A stretch of 64,000 nucleotides of DNA from Pseudonocardia autotrophica (GTDB lineage: Bacteria; Actinomycetota; Actinomycetes; Mycobacteriales; Pseudonocardiaceae). The position numbers and the translations under genes are program-made. The notes below the pieces were generated by a model. The model had not been told where the DNA came from. It did not search any database and saw only the letters and a list, made by a program, of their open reading frames with translations. Below are positions 54,690-64,000 of the stretch, one piece after another (the first letter of the stretch is position 1; each line of letters starts with the position of its first letter). The DNA is taken from the NCBI RefSeq assembly GCF_000717175.1, contig NZ_JNYD01000007.1, positions 62,001 to 126,000 of the forward strand. Direction: 5' to 3'.

Positions 54690-57425
54690 TCAGCCGCAGG
54701 GCGTGATCGAGCAGTCCTGGCGCTGGGCCGTGGGCGGGGAGCCGGGGGCGGTGGTGGCGGGGCCCTCCTCACCCGGGAACAGCGTGTCGTCCCGGTCGGG
54801 CAGCGCGCCGCTGCCGGGCGGCGGCTCCGTGGTCGGGGTGACCGGCGTCGGCGGGGGCGGCGGGACCTCGGACGACGCGCTCGGGGGCGCGCTGGGCGTC
54901 GGCGTGGCGCTGGGCGTCTCGTTGGGCGGGAGGTCCGACGCGGGCTCGCCGATCGGGCGATAGCTGCCGAAGCCGTCCTGCTGCGGCTCCTCCTCGATCG
55001 CCTGCTTCATGAACGTCTGCCACATCTCGCCGGGCAGGGTCTTGCCCTCGACCGGGGTGCCGGACGCCGTGCGGATCGGCGAGTTCATGTCCGTGCCGAT
55101 CCACACCGCGGTGGCCAGGTCCGGGGTGAAGCCGGAGAACCAGGCGTCGTTGTTCTCGCCCTCGAACCGGGACTGCACCGTGCCCGTCTTGCCCGCGACG
55201 GGGCGGCCGATGCCGAGCCCGTCGTTCGGGACCACGCCGAGCATGGCCTCGACGGTGTTGCGCGCCACCTGCTCGCTGAACCGCCGCTCGCCCTGTGACT
55301 CCGGTGCCTCGTAGAGCACCCGGTCGTCCGCGGTCACCACCTTCGAGATGAAGTGCGGGGCGTGCCAGACGCCGCCGTCGGCGATCGTGGCGTAGGCCGA
55401 CGCCAGCTCCAGCGGCGTGACCTCCTTGTTCCCGAGCGCGAGCCGGGCGTCGGGGTTGTCCAGCGGCGAGGTGATGCCGGCGGCGCGCGCGGCCGCGGCG
55501 ACGTTCGCCGGCCCGACCTTGGCCGCCAGCTTGGTGAAGATGACGTTGTTGGAGATCGTCATGGCCTGCTTGATGTCGCAGCGCGGGCAGTCCGCGCCGT
55601 CGGCGTTGCGCAGGCCGGACTCCTCGCTGCCGTCGAACACCGTGCCGAGGCCGATCGGCGGGTCGTGGCTCAGCGCGGCGAGCACCACGAAGGGCTTGAA
55701 CGTCGAGCCGGGCTGCTTGCTCACCCGGGCGTAGTCGAGCCCCACGCCGTTCTCGCCCCCGTAGTAGGCGCTGACCCCGCCGGTCCTTGGGTCGATCGCA
55801 ACGACGGCCGAGCGCAGGTTGTCCGGCTGCCCGTCGAGCGTCTCCTGCGCGGCCTCGACCGCCCGCCGCTGCTGCTCCGGGTCGATCGTGGTGGTGATCC
55901 GCAGGCCGTCCTGCGCCATCTCCTGGTCGGTGATGCCCAGCGAGTCCAGCTCCGCCTTCACCGCGTTGACGACGTGCCCGCGGCTGTCGGAGAAGGAGCC
56001 GCTGCCGGGCGCGGCCTTGCGCTGCTGCGTGGCGGGGAAGGTGGCGGCGGCGCGGTCGCCGGGGGCGAGCCAGCCCTGGCCGACCATGCCGTCCATCACG
56101 AAGTCCCAGCGCTGCACGGCCTTGTTCGGGTCGATCGCCGGGTCCCAGCGCGACGGCGACTGGATCACCCCGGCCAGCAGCGCGCCCTCGGCCACGGTCA
56201 GCTGGCCGACGTCCTTGCCGAAGTACGCCTGGCTCGCCGACTGGATGCCGTAGGCGCCGCGGCCGAAGTAGATCGTGTTCAGGTAGTCGGTGAGGATCTC
56301 GTCCTTCGACTTCTCCTGGTTGACCTTCAGCGACACGATCAGCTCCTTGTACTTGCGCCACAAGGAGACCTGGTCGCCGACCAGGGCGTTCTTGACGTAC
56401 TGCTGGGTGATCGTCGAGCCGCCGCCGACACCGCCCTGCAGCTGGTTCCACACCGCGCGCAGGATGCCGGTGAAGTCGAAGCCCGGGTTGGAGTAGAAGC
56501 TGCGGTCCTCGGCCGACAGCACGGCCTCGCGGACGTGCACCGGGATCTGGTCGACCGTCACCTTGGTCCGGTTGCCCTGCTCGGGGACGAGCCGGGTCAG
56601 GTCGGTGCCGTCGGCGAAGGAGATCGTCGCGACCTGGTTGTTGACGGCGTCGTCCGCGGTCGGCACGGAGAAGGCGAGCCAGCCGATCCCGAGGGCGAGC
56701 AGGGGCAGCACGACGAGTGCGGCCAGCCCGCCGAGGACACCCCACTTGACGCGCCACCGTCGGCGCGCGGTGCGCTGCGCCGGGGTGAGCGGGCGGCGGT
56801 GCGCCGATCCGCCGAGGCGCCGGCGCAGCAGCTCGAGCGGGCCCTGCGGGGCGGGCGGCTCGGTCGCGGGGGTCAGACCGGTGGCGGTCGAGGTCGCCCG
56901 CTTCGGGTCCGGGGTCTGCCACCAGCCGACGCCGGTGCGCGTGCGGGAGCGGCGGCTGCGGGCGCGGGGAACGGCCGGACGACGGGTGGGGTCGCCGGTG
57001 CGGGTCGCTCCCGTGGTCCCGGTGGTCCCGGTCGTGCCGGCCCCGCGGCGCGCGGTGGTGCCCGTGCTGCGGGAGCGGTCGGACGGGCGGGACGCGGTGC
57101 TGTGTCGCGAGCTGCGCGCCGCGTCGCCGCTGTCGGCGGTCGAGCCGGTGCGCGGTGGGGTGGAGCGGTCGGGCCGCACGTCCCCGCGGGAGGGGGTCGA
57201 GCGCGACGACGGGTTCTCGGGCGCGCGCCGCGGCGGGGGCGGCAGCGGACGCCCGCACCCGGGAGGGCCGGCGAGCGGGCCGGGACGACCCGGCACGTCC
57301 GGACGGGCGGGCGGCGGAACCGGCGGCACGGGACGGCCCGGTGGGGCGGTGCGGGGGCGCGGCTGCTGCGACGGCGGGCCCTGTCGGCTCGCGCGCGGCG
57401 CCGGTCCGTGACCTCCTCCGGGCAC
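54690..57425 (-). CDS. Class A penicillin-binding protein (transglycosylase/transpeptidase)
   Basis: A bifunctional peptidoglycan synthase of about 911 aa. An intrinsically disordered cytoplasmic head (about 1-215, rich in Pro, Arg, Ser, Thr) precedes one membrane helix near 225-250. The glycosyltransferase domain follows (AVLSAEDRSFYSNPGFD near 300, GGSTITQQYVKNAL), then the transpeptidase with active-site Ser in GSTFKPF near 575, SNN near 625 and KTGT near 745. A Pro/Ser/Thr tail ends in a Cys pair. GTG 57425 has GGGGAGG 10 bases upstream. A TTG at 57560 is an unlikely alternative. Confidence 0.92.
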   Translation of the reverse strand: MPGGGHGPAPRASRQGPPSQQPRPRTAPPGRPVPPVPPPARPDVPGRPGPLAGPPGCGRPLPPPPRRAPENPSSRSTPSRGDVRPDRSTPPRTGSTADSGDAARSSRHSTASRPSDRSRSTGTTARRGAGTTGTTGTTGATRTGDPTRRPAVPRARSRRSRTRTGVGWWQTPDPKRATSTATGLTPATEPPAPQGPLELLRRRLGGSAHRRPLTPAQRTARRRWRVKWGVLGGLAALVVLPLLALGIGWLAFSVPTADDAVNNQVATISFADGTDLTRLVPEQGNRTKVTVDQIPVHVREAVLSAEDRSFYSNPGFDFTGILRAVWNQLQGGVGGGSTITQQYVKNALVGDQVSLWRKYKELIVSLKVNQEKSKDEILTDYLNTIYFGRGAYGIQSASQAYFGKDVGQLTVAEGALLAGVIQSPSRWDPAIDPNKAVQRWDFVMDGMVGQGWLAPGDRAAATFPATQQRKAAPGSGSFSDSRGHVVNAVKAELDSLGITDQEMAQDGLRITTTIDPEQQRRAVEAAQETLDGQPDNLRSAVVAIDPRTGGVSAYYGGENGVGLDYARVSKQPGSTFKPFVVLAALSHDPPIGLGTVFDGSEESGLRNADGADCPRCDIKQAMTISNNVIFTKLAAKVGPANVAAAARAAGITSPLDNPDARLALGNKEVTPLELASAYATIADGGVWHAPHFISKVVTADDRVLYEAPESQGERRFSEQVARNTVEAMLGVVPNDGLGIGRPVAGKTGTVQSRFEGENNDAWFSGFTPDLATAVWIGTDMNSPIRTASGTPVEGKTLPGEMWQTFMKQAIEEEPQQDGFGSYRPIGEPASDLPPNETPSATPTPSAPPSASSEVPPPPPTPVTPTTEPPPGSGALPDRDDTLFPGEEGPATTAPGSPPTAQRQDCSITPCG

Positions 57426-57776
57426 TGTCGCTCGTCCTCCCCGTCGTCCGCCGTTCCTCCCGGCCCGGTGTCCGTGCGGGACGGGCGGCCGGGCAGGCCT
57501 CGGCCGTGCGGAGCACCCGCCGGAGACCGTTCGGGCCTGCGCGACCGTCTGGGAGGTCAACGGAGCACCCCGCGGGCACGGTGCGGGCGGAGATCGAACT
57601 CACCCGAATGACGGCATCACGAGCGCGTGTCGTGCGGCCTGACGGCGACACTGCGTGACGAAGTCGCGGGCGGACTGGGCCGGACGGATGTGAGCGAGGA
57701 GGCGGGGGAGATCCGCGGGCCGCCGCGCGCGAGGATCGGGAGGATCGACGGCGATCACGGGAGCGAGGGAGCTCGG
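57426..57776. other. Divergent intergenic region, 351 bases
   Basis: The region lies between the PBP and the alpha/beta hydrolase starts. No gene, repeat or clear promoter hexamer pair was recognised. It should contain both promoters. Confidence 0.5.
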
Positions 57777-58997
57777 ATGGGGCGTACCGGCACGGTGGCG
57801 GGGATCCTGGGCGTTCTGGCGGCGGTGGGTGCGCGCCGGCCGGTGCTGCGGCGCTGGCCGACGTCGGTGGCCCAGATGGCGGCCTGCACGCCGGCGTCGG
57901 AGATGCCGGTCGCGGACGCACTGGCGCACGCCGCACTGGCGGCGGGCGGGGTGGCGGAGCTGGTGCGGGGTCCGCGTTCGGGCCGCGTCGCCGCGCTGGC
58001 GACGATCGGCACCAACGCCGCCGCCGCGGCGGCCCTGGCCGGGCTGCGTGCCGACGCCCGCCGCTCGGCCGTCGTGCTGCAGGAGGCGCTGGCGCCGCTC
58101 GGGGTCACCGGCCTGGACCGGCCGATCCCCGGTGCGGCCCGGCGGGTGCGCGACCGGGCGCGGGGTGCGGGCCGGTACGTCGTGGCGCAGGACGTCGCCT
58201 ACGGCCCGGAGCCGGAGCACCGGCTCGACGTCTGGGCCCGGCGCGACCTGCACCTGCTCCGCGACGGCGGCCCCGCCCCGGTCCTGCTGCAGGTCCACGG
58301 CGGGGCCTGGACGCTCGGCTCGCGCACCCAGGAGGCGCAGCCGCTGATGGCGTACCTCGCGGCGCGCGGGTGGGTGTGCGTGACGGTCGACTACCGGCTC
58401 GCGCCCGCCGCCCGCTGGCCGGCGATGATCGTCGACGTCAAGCGGGCGCTGGGCTGGATCCGCGAGCACGTCGCCGACTTCGGTGGCGATCCCGGGTTCG
58501 TCGCCGTGACGGGCGGGTCCGCGGGCGGGCACCTGGCCGCGCTCACCGCGCTGACCCCGAACGACCCGGCGTACCAGCCCGGGTTCGAGGAGGTGGACAC
58601 CTCCGTGCAGGCCGCCGTGCCGTTCTACGGGGTGCACGACTTCACCGCCGACGACCAGGGCCTGTGGAACCTGCTCGAGGGCAAGGTCATCGGGACCAGC
58701 TACGCCGCCGACGAGGCGACCTACCGCGCGGCGTCGCCGGTGCACCGGGCCGGCCCCGACGCGCCGCCCTTCCTCGTCGTGCACGGCGACACGGACACCG
58801 TGGCCGGGGTCGGGCAGTCGCGGCGGCTGGTGGCGCGGCTGCGGGCGGTGTCGCGGGAGCCCGTCTGCTACGCGGAGCTGCCGCACGCCCAGCACGGGTT
58901 CGACGGGCTGCCCACCGCCCGCACCGCCTACACGGTGCGGGCGGTCCACCGCTTCCTCACCGCCGTCCACACGAGGACGACGGCGCCGACGGGGTAG
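57777..58997 (+). CDS. Alpha/beta hydrolase, BD-FAE/HSL-like carboxylesterase
   Basis: A 406-aa esterase with an N-terminal helical region (about 1-125, hydrophobic, possibly membrane-associated) and a hydrolase domain. The oxyanion motif HGGAW is near 177, GDP..VAVTGGSAGGHLAAL carries the nucleophile Ser near 243, and there is Asp in VHGDTDTV near 336 and His in HAQHGFDG near 367. It resembles mycobacterial Lip esterases with a helical N-terminal part. The lipid or ester substrate is unknown. GAGGGAG lies 6 bases before ATG 57777. Confidence 0.9.
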   Translation: MGRTGTVAGILGVLAAVGARRPVLRRWPTSVAQMAACTPASEMPVADALAHAALAAGGVAELVRGPRSGRVAALATIGTNAAAAAALAGLRADARRSAVVLQEALAPLGVTGLDRPIPGAARRVRDRARGAGRYVVAQDVAYGPEPEHRLDVWARRDLHLLRDGGPAPVLLQVHGGAWTLGSRTQEAQPLMAYLAARGWVCVTVDYRLAPAARWPAMIVDVKRALGWIREHVADFGGDPGFVAVTGGSAGGHLAALTALTPNDPAYQPGFEEVDTSVQAAVPFYGVHDFTADDQGLWNLLEGKVIGTSYAADEATYRAASPVHRAGPDAPPFLVVHGDTDTVAGVGQSRRLVARLRAVSREPVCYAELPHAQHGFDGLPTARTAYTVRAVHRFLTAVHTRTTAPTG

Positions 58998-59064
58998 GTG
59001 CTGGTCAGGCTTGGTCCGGCTGCGTCGTGGTCGGCTCGGACGTGATGCTGGCTCGGGGATGGGC

Positions 59065-59430
59065 TCAGGGGGTGAGGAGTGCCGCCATCCGCTCGCGCAG
59101 CAGGGTGGCGGCGGAGTAGGGCCGCACCATCACGGTCAGCTCGGCGAGGCCGTCCGGCCCCTCGCGCAGGATGTCGACGCCCTCCAGCTCCCGGTCGCCC
59201 ACCCGGGCGCGGAAGACCAGCACGTGCCCGCCCTCGCCGGCGAACTCGTCGGTGTAGCGGAAGTCCTCGAACACCTGCACGACCGCCCGGAGGATCGCTC
59301 GCAGCGCCTCCCGTCCCTCGTACGGCCGGTGGACGATCGGGGAGTGGAACACCGCGTCGGCGGTGAAGAGATCGGTGGCGGCGTCGGCGTCGCCGCGCTC
59401 GACGGCTGCTCGGAAGGCTGCTGCGCTCAC
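59065..59430 (-). CDS. SnoaL/NTF2-like protein
   Basis: A 121-aa single-domain NTF2-fold protein: FRAAVERGDADAATDLFTADAVFHSPIVHRPYEGREALRAILRAVVQVFEDFRYTDEFAGEGGHVLVFRARVGDRELEGVDILREGPDGLAELTVMVRPYSAATLLRERMA. Family members are isomerases, cyclases or ligand-binding proteins. No catalytic role can be assigned. GTG 59430 was chosen as the start nearest the conserved region. It is convergent with the esterase (67 bases between the stops). Confidence 0.82.
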   Translation of the reverse strand: MSAAAFRAAVERGDADAATDLFTADAVFHSPIVHRPYEGREALRAILRAVVQVFEDFRYTDEFAGEGGHVLVFRARVGDRELEGVDILREGPDGLAELTVMVRPYSAATLLRERMAALLTP

Positions 59431-59874
59431 GACCCCATCCGACCACTCCGGACGGTCGGACGCCAGGCGGTGATCGCCGGCGGCCGCCACCGGTGTCGCT
59501 CACCTCTGCGGGCCGGACGTCGGCACCTGTGCGCGGCACCCGCCCAGTCGTCGTCGCACATCGGCTCGGGCTCGGCACATCCGGTAAGGCAGTGCCGTAC
59601 ACCTGCCGCAGCGGGTCCTGCCGACGAGAGGCCCGCCGCCGACGCCCGCGCCATCGAGTGGCCGCTCCGTGCAGGGCCGGATGCGCCGAGACACAGGACT
59701 GTCCGCGGTGATCCCCAGGTCGCTGACCCCCGTCCGGCGGCACCCCTGCCGCCCGGACGTCCGCAGGCGCGCGGACGGCCCTGGCGCTGCTGCGCCGAAA
59801 GGCCTAGGAGGAGCGTTCCTCCGGCTCCGCAGGAATGCGCCGGAAAGGTGGGAGAGCAATGGTTCTCTTAGCGT
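59431..59874. other. Intergenic region before the LC7 cluster
   Basis: 444 bases without a convincing gene. TTCTCT and TAGCGT lie just before the next start and may form part of its promoter. Nothing else was recognised. Confidence 0.5.
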
Positions 59875-61359
59875 GTGAGACACTTTCTCGTGCCCGTTCC
59901 GGACATCGTGATCGACACCCTGGGGAAACTGCCAGGAGTGTCGTACGCGTGCGTTCTGGAACGCGATTCCTGCACGATTCTTGGCGCTTCCGGGAACATT
60001 GATTCCGGCCTGCCCGCCGCGGAGATCGTCGACGCTTTCGACAGTGCGGCGGCCGTCGGCGGAACGCGGGGCGGCACGGTGCAGACCGTCGTCGTGACCG
60101 GCAGCCGGGTCGTGCAGGTGCTCGCCCCGGTCCCGCTCGCGGACGACTCGGCCGGGGTGCTCTACCTCCGCCTCGTCCGGGCCCGGGCCAACCTCGCCTC
60201 CGCGCTCCGTGAGGTGGAGAGCGTCACCGGCGGCCGGGCGCGGCGGTCGACCGGACAGCCGGGCGTCGGCGCTCTGCCCTCCGCGGCCGGGACCTCCGCA
60301 CGCCGCACCGCGGTGCCGTCGGCGCTACCCGGTCCGGCGTCGGGTACCTCGACGCCGCCGCGCGGAGTGCCGGCCGCGGCCCGGACCGGCGGGTCCTCCG
60401 CGAGTCCGTCCGCAACGCGACCCGGCGCGGCCACTCCGTCGCCGCTCGCCCCGCCACTGGCCACACCGCTGCCGACCACACCGCTGCCGACCACGCCGAG
60501 CGCCCCGCCGGCACCGCCGCCCTCGACACCCGCCGCGCTCCCGTCGGCCGCCCTCCTCCCGGCCCCGCGGCCGGCGGCGCCGACACCAGGCCCGGCGAGC
60601 GCGCAGCTGGAGCGCCGCGCCGAAGGCGCGGTGGCGACCGATCCGTCCCCCGCGGCGGTCAGCAGCACGCCGACCGCGTTCGCCCCCGAGCCCCGCGCGC
60701 CTGCACACGAGCCGGAAGAACCGCAGGCCAGGAGCCGGTCTTCGTACCTCGCGGCCGAGTTCTTCGCGGCGGCGCACCGGGCACGCCCGCCGCTGCCACC
60801 CGATCCGGCGCCTCGGCCCGCGCCACGAGCCGGGCAGCCCCGGCAGTCGAGGGGTGCCGACGCCGGGGCAGCACAACGACGGGGCGAACGCGACCCGCGG
60901 CCGGGACCTCCGACCGAACGGCTGTCGGCGGCACCGGGGACCGCCGGACCCCGCCATCGGGTCCCGGGCCCGCGCCCCGCGCCCGACGACCCCGCCGGTG
61001 CCACCGTCCCCGGGGCGGCGCCGCAACGCGCGGCCCGGGCGAGTTCGGCACCGTCGCACCCGTCCTCCGCGGACGAGCGGACGGCCGGGCCCGCGGACGA
61101 CGAGCGATCGCCGGCCGGCCCCGACGCCACGGTCGCGGACCGGCCCGTCGACCCCCACGAGCACGCGGCGGACGGCACTCGGTCCGATCCGTCCGACGAC
61201 ACCGCGACGGCCCCTCCCGACGCGCTGCCCCGCCGCCGCGGCGACACCGTGATCCCGCCCCCGCGCGAGCCCGAGGACGCCGACCAGGAGCGCCGCTGGG
61301 CCACCGACCTGCACACGTTGCGCCGGCTGGCCGACGGCCTGCGGAGGCGATTGCGGTGA
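59875..61359 (+). CDS. Roadblock/LC7-like domain with long disordered tail (LC7-A)
   Basis: A 494-aa protein. Residues 1-120 fit a roadblock/LC7 fold ([74 protein letters not shown]). Residues about 125-470 are Pro/Ala/Thr/Ser-rich and disordered. A short basic amphipathic helix ends the protein ([18 protein letters not shown]). LC7 proteins usually serve as platforms or activators for MglA/Rab-like GTPases, but none is encoded nearby. GTG 59875 has no ribosome site at the right distance. GTG 59890 is possible if 59875 is not leaderless. It is the first of three tandem LC7 genes. Confidence 0.7.
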   Translation: MRHFLVPVPDIVIDTLGKLPGVSYACVLERDSCTILGASGNIDSGLPAAEIVDAFDSAAAVGGTRGGTVQTVVVTGSRVVQVLAPVPLADDSAGVLYLRLVRARANLASALREVESVTGGRARRSTGQPGVGALPSAAGTSARRTAVPSALPGPASGTSTPPRGVPAAARTGGSSASPSATRPGAATPSPLAPPLATPLPTTPLPTTPSAPPAPPPSTPAALPSAALLPAPRPAAPTPGPASAQLERRAEGAVATDPSPAAVSSTPTAFAPEPRAPAHEPEEPQARSRSSYLAAEFFAAAHRARPPLPPDPAPRPAPRAGQPRQSRGADAGAAQRRGERDPRPGPPTERLSAAPGTAGPRHRVPGPRPAPDDPAGATVPGAAPQRAARASSAPSHPSSADERTAGPADDERSPAGPDATVADRPVDPHEHAADGTRSDPSDDTATAPPDALPRRRGDTVIPPPREPEDADQERRWATDLHTLRRLADGLRRRLR

Positions 61360-61540
61360 TTCGCGGCCGCCGGGTGCCCGCTTCCCGCGGGCCACCCGCG
61401 CCACCGTTCCGCGGTCCTCCGGGGAAATGGACCCCCGGTGCCCCGCGCAACGATTCTGCGATACCCTAGAGGTTCCCCCGTCCCACCTTTTGCAGGCCGC
61501 CGGAGAATCGTCCCCCCGACCCGGCGGTCGGAGGCACACA

Positions 61541-61984
61541 ATGAGCTCCATCGAGCATTCCCTGGACATGGCCGCCAACATCAAGGGCGCGTTCGCCGTC
61601 GCGCTGGTCGACTACGACAGCGGCATGATGCTCGGCTCGCGCGGCGGCAGCGCCGAGTTCGACCTCGAGGTCGCCGCGCCCGGCAACAGCGACGTGGTCA
61701 AGAGCAAGATCGAGGTGACCCAGAAGCTCGGCCTGCGCGAGCAGATCGAGGACATCCTGATCACGCTGGACAACCAGTACCACCTGATCCGGCTGATCCG
61801 GGGCCTGCCGGACGAGAAGCTGTTCCTCTACCTGGTGCTCAACCGTGCGCAGGCGAACCTCGCCATGGCGCGCCGCGACCTGCGCGTCATCGAGCAGGAG
61901 TTCTACATGTCCCACCCCAACGCCGGCGCCCGCTCCCCGCAGGGCGGCGACAGCCAGTACTTCCAGGCGAACGCCCACCGCTGA
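61541..61984 (+). CDS. Roadblock/LC7-like protein (LC7-B)
   Basis: A 147-aa protein that is nearly all LC7 fold: [28 protein letters not shown] near 8-35, [52 protein letters not shown] near 71-122, and a short polar tail. GGAGG lies 6 bases before ATG. A -10-like TACCCT (61462-61467) in the 181-base gap upstream suggests its own promoter. It shares the ANLAxARxxLRxIE helix with LC7-A and the central strands with LC7-C, so the three form one paralogous set. Confidence 0.85.
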   Translation: MSSIEHSLDMAANIKGAFAVALVDYDSGMMLGSRGGSAEFDLEVAAPGNSDVVKSKIEVTQKLGLREQIEDILITLDNQYHLIRLIRGLPDEKLFLYLVLNRAQANLAMARRDLRVIEQEFYMSHPNAGARSPQGGDSQYFQANAHR

Positions 61985-62019
61985 TCGCGGTCCGCGACCG
62001 TCCCGATACAAATTCAGGC

Positions 62020-63372
62020 GTGCTGAGCATCCCCGGCAGTCCCGGAGTCCTGCGCGTCGCGGCGAAGGAGGTGCTGCGCCAGCCGTCCGTGCTGGCGTGC
62101 GCCCTCGTCGACGTCGAGAGCGGTCTGACGCTCGACGCCGAGACGGCCGACCGCGCGCGGCTCGACACCGAGGCCGTGGCCGCCGCGCAGGCCGAGGTGA
62201 TCCGCGCCGCGCAGGCGCTCGCCCAGGTCGTGCGCGGCGCCCCGGCCGAGGTCGTCGTGCGGCAGGGATCGGCGGTCCTGCACCTGATCCGGCTGCTGCC
62301 GGACCCGGCGGGCCCCGGCCTCGTGCTCTCGGTGCTGGTCCTCACCCCCGAGCGCAACCTGCGCAAGGTCCGGCGCGTGCTGGACCGGGTCGATCCCGCG
62401 ACCTTCGTGCCGCGCCGCCCGCGGGCGACCTCGTCCGTGGCGGCGCCCGAGGTCACCGCCGCGCCCGACGCCGCGTCGTGGTCTCCCGAGGTCGCCCCCG
62501 TGCAGGCCGCTCCCGCACCGGCTCCCGCCGGCCCACCGGCCCCTGCGTCCGCCGCCCCGGGTGCTCCCGCGCACCCGGGCGCCGCTGCGGTGGGCGTCGG
62601 GGCACCCGGCGGTGCTCCCGCACGGCCCGTCGCGGGCCCGGCCCTCGTCGGCACCACGGTGAGCCCGGCCGCGGGCCGGGCCACGGTGCCACCGGTGCCC
62701 GCCTGGGCGGTCCGCCCGGCGGGCGCGCCCGCCGGACCGGTTCCCGCCGGTCCGGCCCGCGTCGGTCCCGTTCCCGTCGGCGCGGCCGGCACCCCGGGCC
62801 CGAGCGGGGCTTTGCTCACCGCCCACGGTCGCCCCGGCGCGGGGACCGTCGGCCCGAACGGCGCACGGCCCGCCGCGCCGGGTACCTCGCCCGCCGGGTC
62901 GGGCCCGCGCCCGTCGGACGGCCGGTTCCCGGCTCCCGTCACCGCCGTCGACCTGGCCCGGCTCGTGCCGGCGAGCTCCGGCGCGGCACCCCGGGGCCAC
63001 GGTGTCCCGGTCACCCGCGGCCCGTCCGGTGCCGGGGACCGTCCCGTCCCCACTGATCCCACCGGCGGCGGTCCCGACCGGAGCGACGAGCCCGCCGCAA
63101 CCCCGCCGACGGCCCGGAACGAGACGGACCGGGGCGAGTCCGCCCCCGGTGGAACGGACCGGAGCACGTCGGACCGCAGCGAGGCCGGCCGGAGCACGTC
63201 CGACGCGGTCGGGACCGACGCGCCCGAGCTCGCCGGCCTCGCGGACCGTCCCGGCCTGAGCGCCGTGGACTGGTTCAGCCCGGTCACCCCCGGCAGCCCG
63301 CCCCCGCTCCGCCGGGTCGTGGCCGGGCCGGAGGAGTCGCACACGCACGTCGGGCTGCCGCACCGCTCCTGA
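62020..63372 (+). CDS. Roadblock/LC7-like domain with long disordered tail (LC7-C)
   Basis: A 450-aa protein. The LC7-like domain is at about 5-125 ([80 protein letters not shown]), followed by a ~310-residue Pro/Ala/Gly-rich, then Asp/Ser/Thr-rich, disordered tail ending THVGLPHRS. The 35-base gap after LC7-B and TACAAA 7 bases before GTG 62020 allow either readthrough or a leaderless start. A partner is not visible. Confidence 0.7.
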   Translation: MLSIPGSPGVLRVAAKEVLRQPSVLACALVDVESGLTLDAETADRARLDTEAVAAAQAEVIRAAQALAQVVRGAPAEVVVRQGSAVLHLIRLLPDPAGPGLVLSVLVLTPERNLRKVRRVLDRVDPATFVPRRPRATSSVAAPEVTAAPDAASWSPEVAPVQAAPAPAPAGPPAPASAAPGAPAHPGAAAVGVGAPGGAPARPVAGPALVGTTVSPAAGRATVPPVPAWAVRPAGAPAGPVPAGPARVGPVPVGAAGTPGPSGALLTAHGRPGAGTVGPNGARPAAPGTSPAGSGPRPSDGRFPAPVTAVDLARLVPASSGAAPRGHGVPVTRGPSGAGDRPVPTDPTGGGPDRSDEPAATPPTARNETDRGESAPGGTDRSTSDRSEAGRSTSDAVGTDAPELAGLADRPGLSAVDWFSPVTPGSPPPLRRVVAGPEESHTHVGLPHRS

Positions 63373-63419
63373 GCAGCGGCCCGGCGACGTCCCGCGGGGC
63401 CGGGTGCCAGCGGGAAACC

Positions 63420-63441
63420 TGTCGGACCCGACCTCTAGCAT
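63420..63441 (+). promoter_or_regulatory. Promoter of thrS with damage-promoter geometry
   Basis: TGTCGG (63420-63425), 10 bases, TAGCAT (63436-63441), sharing the first four bases of the spacer (ACCC) with the uvrA promoter. Transcription would begin near 63448, giving a leader of about 32 bases with GGAGG. Confidence 0.6.
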
Positions 63442-63479
63442 CGAGTCACCAACCCGCACGGCTCTCCTGGAGGCACCTC

Positions 63480-64000
63480 GTGTCCGCTGTACCCGCCCCG
63501 CCCGCGTCCGCGCCGATCCTGGTGCCGGCCGGGACGACGGCCGGGGCCCGCGTCCGCGAGGGGGGCCTGCCGACCAGCGGGCCGCAGGCGGTCGTCGTCG
63601 TGAAGGACGCCGAGGGCACCCTCCGCGACCTGGCCTGGGCCCCGGAGGCCGATGCCGAGGTCGTCCCGGTCACCGCGGACTCCGACGAGGGCCGCAGCGT
63701 GATCCGGCACTCCGCGGCGCACGTGCTCGCGCAGGCGGTCCAGCAGCTGTACCCGGAGGCCAAGCTCGGCATCGGCCCGCCGATCACGGACGGCTTCTAC
63801 TACGACTTCGACGTGGAGAAGCCCTTCACGCCGGAGGACCTGAAGAAGCTCGAGTCGACGATGAAGAAGATCGTCAAGTCCGGGCAGCGCTTCTCCCGCC
63901 GCCGCTTCGACTCGCTCGACGCGGCCCGCAAGGAGCTGGCCGACGAGCCGTACAAGCTCGAGCTGATCGACCTCAAGGGCACCGGCACCGAGGCGGACGA
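63480..64000 (+). CDS. thrS: Threonyl-tRNA synthetase, N-terminal part (runs off the window)
   Basis: The first 173 codons of ThrRS, which charges tRNA-Thr. An N-terminal TGS-like domain (about 1-65) is followed by the editing domain start: [63 protein letters not shown] is the zinc-associated editing motif HxxxH. GGAGG lies 6 bases before GTG 63480. The gene is open at the window edge. No T-box is seen in the short upstream region, which instead shows a promoter with the TGTCGG-N10-TAnnnT layout. Confidence 0.95.
   Translation, partial: MSAVPAPPASAPILVPAGTTAGARVREGGLPTSGPQAVVVVKDAEGTLRDLAWAPEADAEVVPVTADSDEGRSVIRHSAAHVLAQAVQQLYPEAKLGIGPPITDGFYYDFDVEKPFTPEDLKKLESTMKKIVKSGQRFSRRRFDSLDAARKELADEPYKLELIDLKGTGTEAD

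Noticed and set aside
57426..57611. Longer N-terminus for the PBP starting at TTG 57560 or beyond
   Set aside because: No ribosome site precedes the TTG, and the added residues are low complexity. GTG 57425 has GGGGAGG upstream.
59875..63372. Conservon (sensor kinase, roadblock, DUF742, GTPase) cluster
   Set aside because: Only roadblock/LC7-like genes are present. No kinase, DUF742 or MglA-like GTPase is encoded nearby.

Overview
The window is very GC-rich DNA with dense genes, many GTG starts and many 4-base overlaps of the GTGA/ATGA type. Gene content (coaE fused to a GrpB domain, uvrB and uvrA in the usual actinobacterial surroundings, F420/PPOX enzyme, LCP protein, roadblock/LC7 proteins, SNF2 plus SWIM pair) points to the chromosome of an actinomycete, most likely a member of Pseudonocardiaceae such as Pseudonocardia. 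No transposase, integrase, phage gene, CRISPR array, rRNA or tRNA gene was seen. It reads as ordinary core and near-core chromosome.

Layout: 1-7.5 kb holds coaE, a small ECF-type sigma factor with a membrane partner, a DUF402 protein, uvrB, a GT87 glycosyltransferase and a small MmcQ/YjbR protein. 7.4-17 kb holds a LysR/EamA divergent pair, a GAF regulator, an ABC exporter whose ATPase is fused to an extracellular S15-type hydrolase, and a Tat-exported phosphoesterase. 17-24 kb holds terC behind a predicted manganese riboswitch, a phosphodiesterase/FKBP pair, a MOSC protein, an MFS pump and an S9 peptidase. 24-32 kb holds an acyl-CoA ligase/crotonase operon, an LCP cell-wall ligase, and small membrane proteins. 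32-44 kb holds uvrA, an NMT1-type ABC importer operon, and the SWIM/SNF2 pair. 44-54 kb is a run of small metabolic enzymes and regulators (pirin, GNATs, SMP-30, PPOX, LuxR, AraC, VOC). 54-64 kb holds a class A PBP, two hydrolase-type genes, three consecutive roadblock/LC7 proteins, and the start of thrS.

The strongest regulatory theme is DNA damage. uvrB, uvrA and the SNF2 helicase each have TGTCGG placed exactly 10 bases before a TAnnnT hexamer. This is the geometry of the mycobacterial LexA-independent (PafBC/RecA-NDp) promoter. uvrA additionally carries a near-perfect LexA box. The same geometry, unexpectedly, precedes thrS. A second theme is leaderless transcription: in at least eight genes a TAnnnT-like hexamer ends exactly six bases before the start codon. 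Other points of interest are the hydrolase-TM-ABC fusion, the LC7 triplet with long disordered tails, two families of dispersed palindromic repeats, and a perfect 10-bp-arm palindrome beside a LuxR regulator.
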